Positions 35,901-42,869 of a DNA stretch of 64,000 bases are shown one piece after another. This DNA comes from Ogataea parapolymorpha DL-1 (taxonomy: Eukaryota; Ascomycota; Pichiomycetes; Pichiales; Pichiaceae): the NCBI RefSeq assembly GCF_000187245.1, contig NC_027861.1, positions 868,001 to 932,000 on the forward strand, written 5' to 3'. Every line of letters begins with the position of its first letter. The first letter of the stretch is position 1. The notes beneath the pieces are model-generated. The model did not search any database and had not been told where the DNA came from. It worked only from the letters and a program-made list of their open reading frames with translations. A program made the position numbers and the translations under genes.

Positions 35901-36102
35901 ATTTGGTGTAGTCTGAGGATCCTGATGGATGGTAAAATAGCACGGGCTGAGAAGAAGCAATGCTCAAAGAGGACGCGTAGTGGTCCAAAATGGATAGATA
36001 AGTGATAGAAGCCACAAGAGCGGTTCCTATAATCACATGGATAGGTCTTTTGGCACAGGTTTGCGCCAGAAACGCGCTAACATTCGCCAAAACTGATGAC
36101 AT
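32950..36102 (-). CDS. HMG1: HMG-CoA reductase
   Basis: A 1050-residue ER enzyme and the committed step of sterol synthesis. The N-terminal half has about eight TM spans, including a sterol-sensing-type block (ILVTVAYGAMWFTFAQLFFEMKKLGSNFWLAFGSLLSSGIAFLFALAIGIF). A linker with Ser/Asp-rich sequence (RSSNSSSDDVKEAQ) leads to the catalytic domain from about residue 620: ENVIGFMPIPVGVAGP, TTGDAMGMNM near 794 (NADPH and substrate site), GTIGGGT near 944 and the catalytic His in QSHMTHNRKAP near 1010. The C-terminus ends with a Ser/Gly-rich segment (PATTASSSGSGDDMS) and CIRS. Fungal length and order are normal. A ~510-bp upstream region separates it from the divergent Asterix gene. Confidence 0.97.
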   Translation of the reverse strand: MSSVLANVSAFLAQTCAKRPIHVIIGTALVASITYLSILDHYASSLSIASSQPVLFYHPSGSSDYTKWSQVENPSAYESADHYSLTPFKFKRVGGADLPVHDNLLVGMEENEKILLSDFASTETLYEKFATMTNKDGVQFKVRSIHRIGKYYEYLKSLFTKVEGLIKGAEPFDIILVTVAYGAMWFTFAQLFFEMKKLGSNFWLAFGSLLSSGIAFLFALAIGIFLFNLKVPLISLSEGLPFLVATIGFKHKIAFTKPVLKALRSESNTDIPKTISSVVKSTTAIPLIKDQSIIIACFLLCSILAPNLTGLMNFCIMAALILAVDLFFTFTFYSSILSLKAQINKVHKEIELKQFLEEDGINETVAESVAASAELPTDLFRHNSNIVSFKVAMIVGFISLHLFALGTSWLYDDSADYQPINLFSTFSPSLSKSVAMNIPIGSHGTLITVMPTRVYSRVDWFTKTEDLALHFFERLSKAISDPLVGKFLFVLAGISVAINIYLLNATNAHIDETREIKKKEKKKQRAVEQRKVILKPAPSVVIPRSSNSSSDDVKEAQIIDEGFTDEQSGSDADSLEIKALTPKRSLEELLGIMKAGNVKECSNEEVAELVTSGKLPLYALEKQLEDKTRAVVVRRKAIAKLADAPVLNTGRLPWKHYDYDRVFGACCENVIGFMPIPVGVAGPMIIDGVPYHIPMATTEGCLVASTMRGCKAINAGGGVQTVLTNDGMTRGPCISFPTLARSGAAKMWLDSEEGQKVMKSAFNSTSRFARLQHLQTAMAGTLLFIRFKTTTGDAMGMNMISKGVEYALNYMINECGFDDMEIISLSGNYCTDKKAAAINWIEGRGKSVVAAAIVPAETVRKVLKSDVDALVELNVSKNLIGSAMAGSVGGFNAHAANLVTAVYLATGQDPAQNVESSNCITLMNKLPNGDLQISVSMPSIEVGTIGGGTVLEPQGAMLELLGVKGPHPTEPGANARQLAKIVASAVLAAELSLCSALAAGHLVQSHMTHNRKAPVAGTSAVDTPATTASSSGSGDDMSRLKDGSKICIRS

Positions 36103-36616
36103 GTAGGGAGACGCAGATTAAACTTGCTGATTATTGGATACAGTGACGGGTTTGTCTGACTAATGCTGATATCAACCGCGTTACCTGACGAATCAATAAG
36201 TGTACGTGAGCAAACAGCCAAATTGAATATAGTGTTCAAGTTATATATTACTTGATGGGAACGAGCCAGTGGGAAAAACGGAATTTGTCTTGTGTAAGGT
36301 GAGAATCTTAGTGAGAGTGTGTACTAATTGGCGCAGGTGTCCGTTCTAATACTGGTTCTATCTGAGGGCGCGTGATCAGAGAATATGGGAAGATTGAGAG
36401 CTATTAGATTAAATAAACCAAAAAGGTGAACCCATCAGATTTTTTCACTAAACGAAATCCCCTTTTGTGTTCTTCGCGAGCGCTAGCGAAATTATGTTCT
36501 TATTTTTTTTTGCTCGCGGACTCGTGATACAGTCACGTGACTCAAAAGGCTGTCCAAATCTTATTGGAAATTATAAACGTCCATCCATTTTCTTATTTAT
36601 TTCACACTACAAGAAA
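36103..36616. promoter_or_regulatory. Divergent promoter between HMG1 and the Asterix gene
   Basis: A 514-bp gene-free region. It contains a perfect 12-bp palindrome (AGTCACGTGACT, 36531-36542) 75 bp upstream of the Asterix ATG, an imperfect palindrome TTCGCGAGCGCTAGCGAA (about 36473-36490), and TATA-like stretches near 36243 (HMG1 side). I recognise no sterol-response element. Confidence 0.5.
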
Positions 36617-36981
36617 ATGCCTAAAGACGTCAAAAGACCCGAACTCGCCAAACCGTAAGTATTCGAGCTATTCGTGCTAACTTTAGGTATGTGCATGTGC
36701 CGGTGAAACCTCGCAATTCCGCTACTGGATTTGCTGCTCAGAACTTGCCAATGGTGGCCATGTTTATGAGAAACAAGCCCTTGGCTTGGTCGTGTCTTTT
36801 GCTCGCTGTGCAGAGCTACCTGAATGAGCCACTGATCAAGTCGCCTGACGATGATGCCCAACCAGCGATTTTCAAGATTGTGTTTGCGGTTATTGGTGTG
36901 CTGACCAGTTATATGGACCTTGTTTTCCCAAACACCAACCCGCAGGCTCGGCTCCAAAAACCTGCACCTACTGAAGCTTAG
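36617..36981 (+). CDS. Asterix (WDR83OS/UPF0139)-like ER protein, one 32-nt intron
   Basis: join(36617..36654,36687..36981), 110 residues. Exon 1 encodes MPKDVKRPELAKP; exon 2 continues YVHVPVKPRNSATGFAAQNLPMVAMFMRNKPLAWSCLLLAVQSYLNEPL...FKIVFAVIGVLTSYMDLVFP. The order of a basic N-terminus, a membrane span rich in W/C (KPLAWSCLLLAVQSYL) and a second hydrophobic segment ending in TSYMDLVFP corresponds to Asterix, a partner of CCDC47 in the PAT complex that assists multipass membrane protein insertion in the ER. The intron has a GTAAGT donor, GCTAAC branch site and TTTAG acceptor; splicing completes the Pro codon. Confidence 0.8.
36655..36686 (+). other. Spliceosomal intron of the Asterix gene, 32 nt
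   Basis: GTAAGT donor, GTGCTAAC branch-like site and TTTAG acceptor only a few bases later. Removal yields an in-frame protein with the family's second half. Confidence 0.87.
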
Positions 36982-37029
36982 GTGTAGACTGACAAGTTAT
37001 AAATAATGTTGAAAGTTATGTGTTATGCG

Positions 37030-38055
37030 TCAGGCAGACTCTGGTGTTGCTGTCCCGTTCTTATCTCCCAACTCCCTATCTTTTTTCTTGAGAGGCAAAA
37101 CTTTGGGCTTTCTCTTCAGTTTGGTAATTAGGTTGTGGTCGAATTTGGAATGACACGTAGGGCATTTCTCGTCCTCCGGAATGACACTTAAAATACAAAG
37201 ACACACGGAGCAAACGTAGCCCACGTCGATAACTTTGTTGGTTATGAAACACGAAGCGCGGAAATCTATCGACTCGTCAGTAGGGAGAACAATGATCGGT
37301 CGTAACATTGGATCAATAAACAATGCTGTTGTGAGATATTGTATAAGGCCTTCCGGCTGTGTAATATAAATGTAGACTCCGTTGGTGGCATCTGCTGCTT
37401 GTTGAAGGAAAGTTGAGCTTGGTCCTAGTTTGCAAACGTCCACCGAAATCTTCATTTTTTGGGACGCAAATATGGTATTCATTACTGAAACGTACGGCAG
37501 TGTGCTGTCGTCACTGATGCTCACCACTAAGAGCCGTGATTTCAATGCGTTCAGCTCGTCAGATTGCTGAATTTTGTTGATATGACAGAGGGCCATCGAC
37601 ATCGCTCCTGCGAGCGTTCCTTTGATATGCTGTTTTCCTTGTTCCCTGCCAATCAGCTGGGAAAGCGTGTCTGGCTGCTCATTTAGCAAGTGCTCAATTT
37701 TGTCCACAATTGAGCCGTCTATAAATCGAAACTGCCTGTACATTCCAGGAGTGTGCAAAAATCTGGTAGACGTCGAAGACTCTGTAAGCGGGTATATGAG
37801 TTGAGCCCCATGGGAATAACTATTTGCAAGATACAGTGCAACGTGGTTTGAGCTGTTGAGGGAAAGATGCGAATTGAGCATAACTATTATGGAGGAAACC
37901 ACTTGCTTGAGCGAGACTGATCGATCTTTTTCAAGTTTGCGCCATTCCAACGGGTTGATATCGACCACCACCGCCAGTAGTGACGGCGTCTCGTCCACTA
38001 ATTTATGCGGGTTTGTCTGCGATTCTGCAAATGCCCTATCTGCAATAGCGTCCAT
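37030..38055 (-). CDS. TFB4: TFIIH core subunit p34/Tfb4
   Basis: A 341-residue protein with a vWA-like N-terminal domain: SLLAVVVDINPLEWRKL, then NSSNHVALYLANSYSHGAQLIYP and SRLLVVSISDDSTLPYVSVMN; these are the hallmarks of Tfb4/p34. At the C-terminus is a zinc-finger module (VCSVCLCILSVIPEDEKCPTCHSKF), followed by a Lys-rich tail. Tfb4 pairs with Ssl1 (p44) in core TFIIH for transcription initiation and nucleotide excision repair. Length and domain order match the family. It is convergent with the Asterix gene, 48 bp apart. Confidence 0.94.
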   Translation of the reverse strand: MDAIADRAFAESQTNPHKLVDETPSLLAVVVDINPLEWRKLEKDRSVSLKQVVSSIIVMLNSHLSLNSSNHVALYLANSYSHGAQLIYPLTESSTSTRFLHTPGMYRQFRFIDGSIVDKIEHLLNEQPDTLSQLIGREQGKQHIKGTLAGAMSMALCHINKIQQSDELNALKSRLLVVSISDDSTLPYVSVMNTIFASQKMKISVDVCKLGPSSTFLQQAADATNGVYIYITQPEGLIQYLTTALFIDPMLRPIIVLPTDESIDFRASCFITNKVIDVGYVCSVCLCILSVIPEDEKCPTCHSKFDHNLITKLKRKPKVLPLKKKDRELGDKNGTATPESA

Positions 38056-38347
38056 TTTGACGGGACGGAGCGCTAGTCTAGTTTATTTTTTATTTTTTAT
38101 TTTATGGCGATTAATTTATTATAAATTTGAAGCTTTTCCCTGGAAAGATAACTTTGTTTCGTACCTTCCTTCTTCTCACCATGAAAGGTTGAGGACGTGT
38201 GAATATGGCGCAAGTGATATCTATCCAGCACTCACAAAGCCATTGAGTTAACTACATCCCATCGGAAACTCTGCTGCTCTACAGACATACATCGTTCAAA
38301 TCGGGCCCTGAGACTCATATCAAAGCTGATTATCGTTCTATCTCTCT

Positions 38348-38602
38348 GAAATACCAGAGAAATTGTCACAACATACCCTGCTCAATGTTTCATGGTATTT
38401 CTGATGCATACTCGGCGCTAATTTTGGGAGCTTTCGCTCCGACCTGGTTTCTGCGCGCGAAGGCAGCGTAGAAACCAGTTATCATTGCTCTGCTTCAGAC
38501 AACTCTCGGAGATTCTCAAGCAAAGCAATTTGTATCCTCCCGGCGAAAATACTAGCGCCGGTTTTCCTAATGGGAGGATACGTCGACGCAGCCCATGCTG
38601 CG
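38348..38602. repeat. Series of distinct perfect stem-loops
   Basis: Stems read directly: GAAATACCA/TGGTATTTC (38348-38356 with 38393-38401); GGAGC-TTTC-GCTCC (38427-38440); CTGGTTTCT/AGAAACCAG (38444-38452 with 38470-38478); ATTGCTCTGCTT with AAGCAAAGCAAT, one mismatch (38484-38495 with 38518-38529); TATCCTCCC/GGGAGGATA (38533-38541 with 38572-38580) enclosing GGCG/CGCC; CGCAGC-CCAT-GCTGCG (38587-38602). The stems differ in sequence and lie side by side, like the helices of a folded RNA or a set of inserted hairpin elements. Confidence 0.65.
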
Positions 38603-38675
38603 GAGGGGACATATAGAACTTTTGAAGTACTAAAGACTGAATTTTAACGTACCTCCCCTTACACGGAAAGGGAGA

Positions 38676-38800
38676 GCGCATCCCCTCTATAGAAGGGGAG
38701 AAGTATATCCCCCCTTCAAATAGGGAGAAATATAAAATGCGTTCCCCCTATAGAAGGGGAGAAATGTATCCCCCCTTTCAAATAGAGGGAAGGCAAATTA
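38676..38800. repeat. Tandem ~61-bp repeat of C/G-run hairpins (two copies plus degenerate flank)
   Basis: The core CTATAGAAGGGGAG is at 38687-38700 and 38748-38761, 61 bp apart. Each unit has a C-run, the core, a second C-run (CCCCCC) and a TTCAAATA-GGGA arm, so the C and G runs pair. A related arm pair (CTCCC/GGGAG) lies at 38653-38674. Confidence 0.7.
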
Positions 38801-38876
38801 TATGCCCTCCCTGTTTGGGGTGGGTAGCCTCTCCCCCTCCCCTATGGTCAGGAGAGCCGCATCCACCCCTAGTTTC

Positions 38877-38953
38877 GAAAGTATACTTCCCGTCTTTCTA
38901 GTACAGGGCAGTGGTGGAACCCCATACCGGACGACCTATGGCAGTATACTTTC
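38877..38953. repeat. 11-bp perfect inverted repeat around a 55-bp spacer
   Basis: GAAAGTATACT (38877-38887) and its exact reverse complement AGTATACTTTC (38943-38953). Confidence 0.7.
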
Positions 38954-39763
38954 CCGGGCTTGCCCCGTCATGATAGTAGTTCAATGTGTGGTATAACTGG
39001 AATCTTTAAAAACTGGAAATATTGGCAAAACATGATTTGGTAGCAAAATCTTAGAAATGTCAGAAGTGTAGCAAATCGTAGAAACGTAAAGTTGAAATCC
39101 ATTGCTGTACTGGTGAACGCTCCACCTGGAGGGGGCATCTCCAGCAAAACGCACCAAGTGAACGGTTATATCGCTGCATTCTATTCGTTAGCGCTAACAA
39201 CATCGTCAGCCAATTGCAAAGCAATTCTTCAGGGGAATTCGATATCTGCTGACCTCGATTCAAGCTTCAAGGCCGTACTTCGTGCCAAATCTGTGCAAAG
39301 CGTCGCTCGGTAATTAAACCCGCGCCAGCATCTGCACACAAATTGACAGGTTCCTAGTCCTTTCAGTACCCCTGGATCAGGTTATAGAACCTATCCCGTT
39401 TCTTGCAAGCCAAAATGGATGCCCCGCAGTCCAACCTCCACGTGAAGACACTGCAGATATTAGACCGCAATCCACCTGTCTTACAAAATCCAGTTAATCA
39501 ACGCAATGGGCCCAATGTGTCTTCTATTGGACTCCAAGACGAGGAAAACGGAGTCCTCCCAAGCTAGCCAATATGAGAGTATCGTCCGTGATGAACAGAG
39601 AGCTACCTGAAGGGGGCACATCTGATGTACCAATAATGAGCAATCTGCTGTCCATACTTGAAAAAGAGAGACGCTGGCCCCTATTTATACTCCCGCCCCG
39701 GTGTAGCCGTCCTAAGCGCCAACAAACCCTCGTGCTCCCGAGATCGTATCGCCAACCAAATTT

Positions 39764-39798
39764 TTAGGTGTGAGGTGTGGTTAGGTGTGAGGTGTCGG
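39764..39798. repeat. 17-bp GT-rich tandem repeat, telomere-like
   Basis: TTAGGTGTGAGGTGTGG at 39764-39780 is followed at once by TTAGGTGTGAGGTGT plus CGG. The unit resembles budding-yeast telomeric/Rap1-type sequence and lies 121-155 bp upstream of the next ATG. Confidence 0.75.
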
Positions 39799-39918
39799 TA
39801 TGGTAGCAGAACATTGGGAGCTACGATGTCTGTGGTCTGTTGGTAGATTATCTGGCTTTGTGGGTCCTGTATAAAGGCCTCAAATCCCTATTCTACTGGC
39901 ACGGAATCGCGTGAGAAC

Positions 39919-40932
39919 ATGAAGGAAACGGATGTATTTATGCAGCAGCTTGTGGACGACCTCAGTTTCGAGGAGTACAGCGGTGCTCTGCCCGAGGGAG
40001 GAACTTCTGCAGAAGACAATCTGTATCCGACACCTCCGCTGGACTCATCGCTGGCGCAGATATTCAGCGATTCCCGCTACATTTCGCAAGTTCCGCGCTA
40101 CTATTTAGACGAGCCGACGTCTTGCGACGCTGTCGATCTCAATACCCAATTTGAGCACCTTATCGACCAAAATGCACTGGAAAAAAAGAGCACACGAGCA
40201 GAAACATGCAAAGAAGACCACGAAATGTCGCCAGATTCAAACTATAACTGGAGACAGGTGCTGGAGGTGGGGATTCTGGATGCCCTGGAGTCGCCGCAGA
40301 CCACTCCCAAGCAGCCGTGTGAACATTTATCTCTGGGACAGGAAAAGACGCCCTGTCGAGGGCTAGACTATTACCGCATACAGAACAACATTAGCATCCG
40401 CGCGTTTGAGGCATTCAACAAGCCAGATTCCAAGTATATCTACCAAGAGAACAGGAAATATGGCACAAACCTGTACGAGCCAGCGGTGAACCGCAAGCTG
40501 AACCCGCAGCTGCTGGGGGACGAGACGGGCACGGCCTCACGCAAAAAGAGCGTTAATACGGGCAATTTTGCTCTGTGTCCGTTCTGTCCCATGACACAGG
40601 AAAATAGCAGAAACGAATTCCAGAAGCTGTTTTTCAAACGCAACGACAGCAACTATCTCCATCACATGATCCAGTTTCACGGGGTGTTTTCTAACGGCCG
40701 TCTGGTCAAGGACCCTGCAAAACGGGGCTGGCTTTTTTCAAAAGAAATGGCAGAGCCCGTGGAAGTGGTGGAGTGCCCGTATTGCTCGGAATGCATCACG
40801 CTCAAAAAGTACAAGGCCTCAAACCCAAACGAGCATCGGCTTCTCAAATATCTGCGGCACGTGAAAGAGCATCACAAGACAGGCAAGAATCTCCAGCAAG
40901 TATCGTTCTTGTCGGAGAAAGCGAGTATGTGA
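39919..40932 (+). CDS. Rua1-type C-terminal zinc-binding transcriptional regulator
   Basis: A 337-residue protein. The N-terminal two thirds is acidic and low in order (MKETDVFMQQLVDDLSFEEYSG..., PTPPLDSSLAQIF) and could be an activation region. The C-terminal ~120 residues form a Cys/His domain: ALCPFCPMTQENSRNEFQKLFFKRNDSNYLHHMIQFHGVFSNGRLVKDP...VECPYCSECITLKK...LLKYLRHVKEHHK. The CPFCP, RNDS-YLHH-I-FHG and CPYC blocks match the fungal 'Rua1 C-terminal' domain (formerly DUF4451), found in regulators including Rua1 of Ustilago. The target is unknown. It is preceded by the repeat-rich gene-free interval. Confidence 0.75.
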   Translation: MKETDVFMQQLVDDLSFEEYSGALPEGGTSAEDNLYPTPPLDSSLAQIFSDSRYISQVPRYYLDEPTSCDAVDLNTQFEHLIDQNALEKKSTRAETCKEDHEMSPDSNYNWRQVLEVGILDALESPQTTPKQPCEHLSLGQEKTPCRGLDYYRIQNNISIRAFEAFNKPDSKYIYQENRKYGTNLYEPAVNRKLNPQLLGDETGTASRKKSVNTGNFALCPFCPMTQENSRNEFQKLFFKRNDSNYLHHMIQFHGVFSNGRLVKDPAKRGWLFSKEMAEPVEVVECPYCSECITLKKYKASNPNEHRLLKYLRHVKEHHKTGKNLQQVSFLSEKASM

Positions 40933-41291
40933 GGCCTTCTATAAATAGAGTGTAAAGTTTAAAAAAAAATAATAGGGGCCGGTCCTGCTATGCAAGGTAC
41001 CGGAGAGTTGTGAAAATTACGCTTTTTGTTCGCTGATGGTTCTATTTGTGGAGCAGTCAATAAAATGATGACGTTTGGCACACCGGTTTGTATTGTAATT
41101 GTCTGAATAGGAAATTGTCACGACAGAAGAGAGCTTGTGTGCATTCTTTTCTAAAAATATTCACCAGTGCCTCGAAAATAGCTTCCATAAACACGCCTTC
41201 AGCCCTCCCTTCCACACTATTTAAAGCCTCCCAACTCCAACACAGCTTCTCTCATCACCCACACCAATTCGCTTTTCCTGAGAGACTTACA
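40933..41291. promoter_or_regulatory. Upstream region of the cell-wall protein gene
   Basis: A 359-bp gene-free interval. A poly-A tract (40961-40969) follows the regulator's stop. CTATTTAAAG near 41217-41226, about 70 bp before the ATG, is the probable TATA region of the wall-protein gene, followed by a C/T-rich leader. Confidence 0.5.
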
Positions 41292-42050
41292 ATGAGATTT
41301 TCTTCCACACTAGCCCTTGCTACCATCGTTGCTTCCGTCCTTTCCCAGAAGGTTAGTCTCTACGTTGATGCCCCCGGCGGAGATTTCCGCGGCAAGGGGC
41401 TTGAGCCAAGACACGAGGGAGCCGCCCTTGACTACCTCTTTTTGACCGACGGCTCCAGCTACTCCTGGAACTATGACGCCGCCACGAAAAAGCTCATTGC
41501 CCCACAGGCCCAGTACAACTTCCCAATCACCTTGGGAGGGGCTCCATACGTTGCCTGGGGAGCCACTCCTGGCTACGAAAGCTTCACCTTTGCCAACGAT
41601 GGCACCCTTCAGGTGAACGGCTCCAGCAACGGTTTCTACGCCTGCAAAAACACCAACGACCCGTACCGCTACTCCAGCACCGCATATGAGCTCATGTACT
41701 ACAAAAACTCAAAAAACGTCCCTCCTAACAGCTGCACCGCCATTGCATTGAAGAACGTCAAGCCTCAGCCTCTGAACTCCAACACGAAAGCAGTTTCTGT
41801 GTCAAGTGCCCGTTCCGCTTCAGGCTCGTCGGCCCGTCCAAACTCATCTTCTTCCTCTCCGACCTCGATCCACCGTTCAGGATCCGTCACTTCTGTCACC
41901 TCCAGAGTCACCGCTGCTTCTACCAAAACCAATACCGTCTGCCGGGGCAACTGCTCCTCGGCGGCCATCAGCACGTTCCACAACAATGCCATGGTGATTG
42001 CTCCTGCTGGAGCTGCCATCCTCGGAGGTATGGCCGTTTTCTTATTGTAA
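41292..42050 (+). CDS. Secreted GPI-type cell-wall protein
   Basis: A 252-residue protein from the ATG at 41292. It has a cleavable signal peptide (MRFSSTLALATIVASVLSQ), a compact globular domain (KVSLYVDAPGGDFRGKGLEPRHEGAALDYLFL...TFANDGTLQVNGSSNGFYACKN...) with paired cysteines, a Ser/Thr-rich stalk for O-mannosylation (SARSASGSSARPNSSSSSPTS), a small CRGNCSS motif, and a hydrophobic C-terminal tail (MVIAPAGAAILGGMAVFLL) preceded by small residues (SSAAIS) fit for GPI attachment. It resembles yeast wall proteins of the YLR040C/YLR042C type, with no known activity. The longer open frame upstream lacks an ATG. Confidence 0.8.
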   Translation: MRFSSTLALATIVASVLSQKVSLYVDAPGGDFRGKGLEPRHEGAALDYLFLTDGSSYSWNYDAATKKLIAPQAQYNFPITLGGAPYVAWGATPGYESFTFANDGTLQVNGSSNGFYACKNTNDPYRYSSTAYELMYYKNSKNVPPNSCTAIALKNVKPQPLNSNTKAVSVSSARSASGSSARPNSSSSSPTSIHRSGSVTSVTSRVTAASTKTNTVCRGNCSSAAISTFHNNAMVIAPAGAAILGGMAVFLL

Positions 42051-42417
42051 CTTGGTTATGTTCGTATAGTTTTAGAGTTGTATTATCTAAATGACTTTTA
42101 ATAGTATAGTAATTCAAGCAAGTGTAGTAGGTAGCAAGCTCAATAGACATATTGACGGAATAGCTATCAAGACAACCTCCTGTGCTGTCTGAAGACGCTG
42201 TTTGAGACGAGCCATGCATGCCAGCAGGACAGCCTATCAAGTTGCGTGCTCTGCTCGTGTCCTCTTTTGCCTGGCGACAAAAACGGTGCGTGCCGGAAAA
42301 GAAACAAATTTCTAGATCATAAATAGCTTCACGTAACCAGCACTGCTAAATTTGACAGGCCATCCCCACACACGGCCAGATCGTCGTAACCCAAAAAGTT
42401 CATCAGCCTCCACGCCC
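42051..42417. other. Gene-free interval between convergent genes
   Basis: A 367-bp stretch between the wall protein and the small minus-strand gene, both ending here. A/T-rich terminator-like sequence lies near 42060-42110. No gene, tRNA or clear repeat is seen in the rest. Confidence 0.45.
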
Positions 42418-42807
42418 TCATTTTTTGGCGTGCACCAACACCTTCTTGAGCGAGCCACACCAGCTGCCGTTCGACTTGGCCATCATGTACTCCAAAATGC
42501 TCTGTTCCAGCCGTTTTTGGTCGCCCTGCTGGCTCAGATCTACCATGGCGCCCACGAAAATCAGATTTTCGACGTTTTCTGTCGCCTTCTCCAGCTTGCT
42601 CCGGTGATAGGCCAGCTCGCGCTCGGAAAGCGTGGTTGGCAAGGCCAAGATCTCACGCAATTTCGCCCGAATTTCGGCGAGATCGGCACCGTCCCCCGCG
42701 TCTGCGCTCGGCAAGCTCGCCAGACTCGTCTGGCTCCGGTTCAGCACCGTATCCGGACAGTCGTTCCAGCCCGGAATCTGCGCCGTGCCGTTCTGGTACG
42801 AGGTCAT
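42418..42807 (-). CDS. Small protein, possibly SRA1-domain-like
   Basis: A 129-residue protein from the ATG at 42807. A flexible N-terminus (MTSYQNGTAQIPGWNDCPDTV) is followed by a helical bundle-like C-terminal half (LAEIRAKLREILALPTTLSERELAYHRSKLEKATENVENLIFVGAMVDLSQQGDQKRLEQSILEYMMAKSNGSWCGSLKKVLVHAKK). The last block (ILEYMM...SWCGSLKKVL) is reminiscent of the SRA1/Sec31 C-terminal bundle (LM----W--G-K-LI), but I would not rely on it. It lies 62 bp downstream of ENV7 on the same strand. Codon use and the Asn/Lys/Glu pattern look coding. Confidence 0.55.
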   Translation of the reverse strand: MTSYQNGTAQIPGWNDCPDTVLNRSQTSLASLPSADAGDGADLAEIRAKLREILALPTTLSERELAYHRSKLEKATENVENLIFVGAMVDLSQQGDQKRLEQSILEYMMAKSNGSWCGSLKKVLVHAKK

Positions 42808-42869
42808 GAACTCGAAATACTTTACATTTATTTTTTTCTCGTTCCACCTTGTAGCCACGCCTCGCACCG

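Larger units (their letters stand above)
38056..39918. other. 1.86-kb gene-free interval rich in inverted and tandem repeats
   Basis: The longest stretch without a recognised gene. From left to right: A/T-rich TFB4 promoter (to about 38130); a run of perfect stem-loops (38348-38602); a tandem 61-bp GC-cluster-like repeat (38676-38800); an 11-bp inverted repeat (38877-38953); two short open stretches with no recognised homology (39092-39313 without ATG; a 50-codon ATG frame from 39415); and a 17-bp GT-rich tandem repeat (39764-39798). The last 120 bp include TATA-like ctgtataaaggc (39868-39879), probably the core promoter of the downstream regulator. Confidence 0.6.

Noticed and set aside
41088..41291. 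68-codon upstream extension of the wall-protein frame
   Set aside because: It starts at TTG and has no signal-peptide character; the ATG at 41292 begins a perfect signal peptide.
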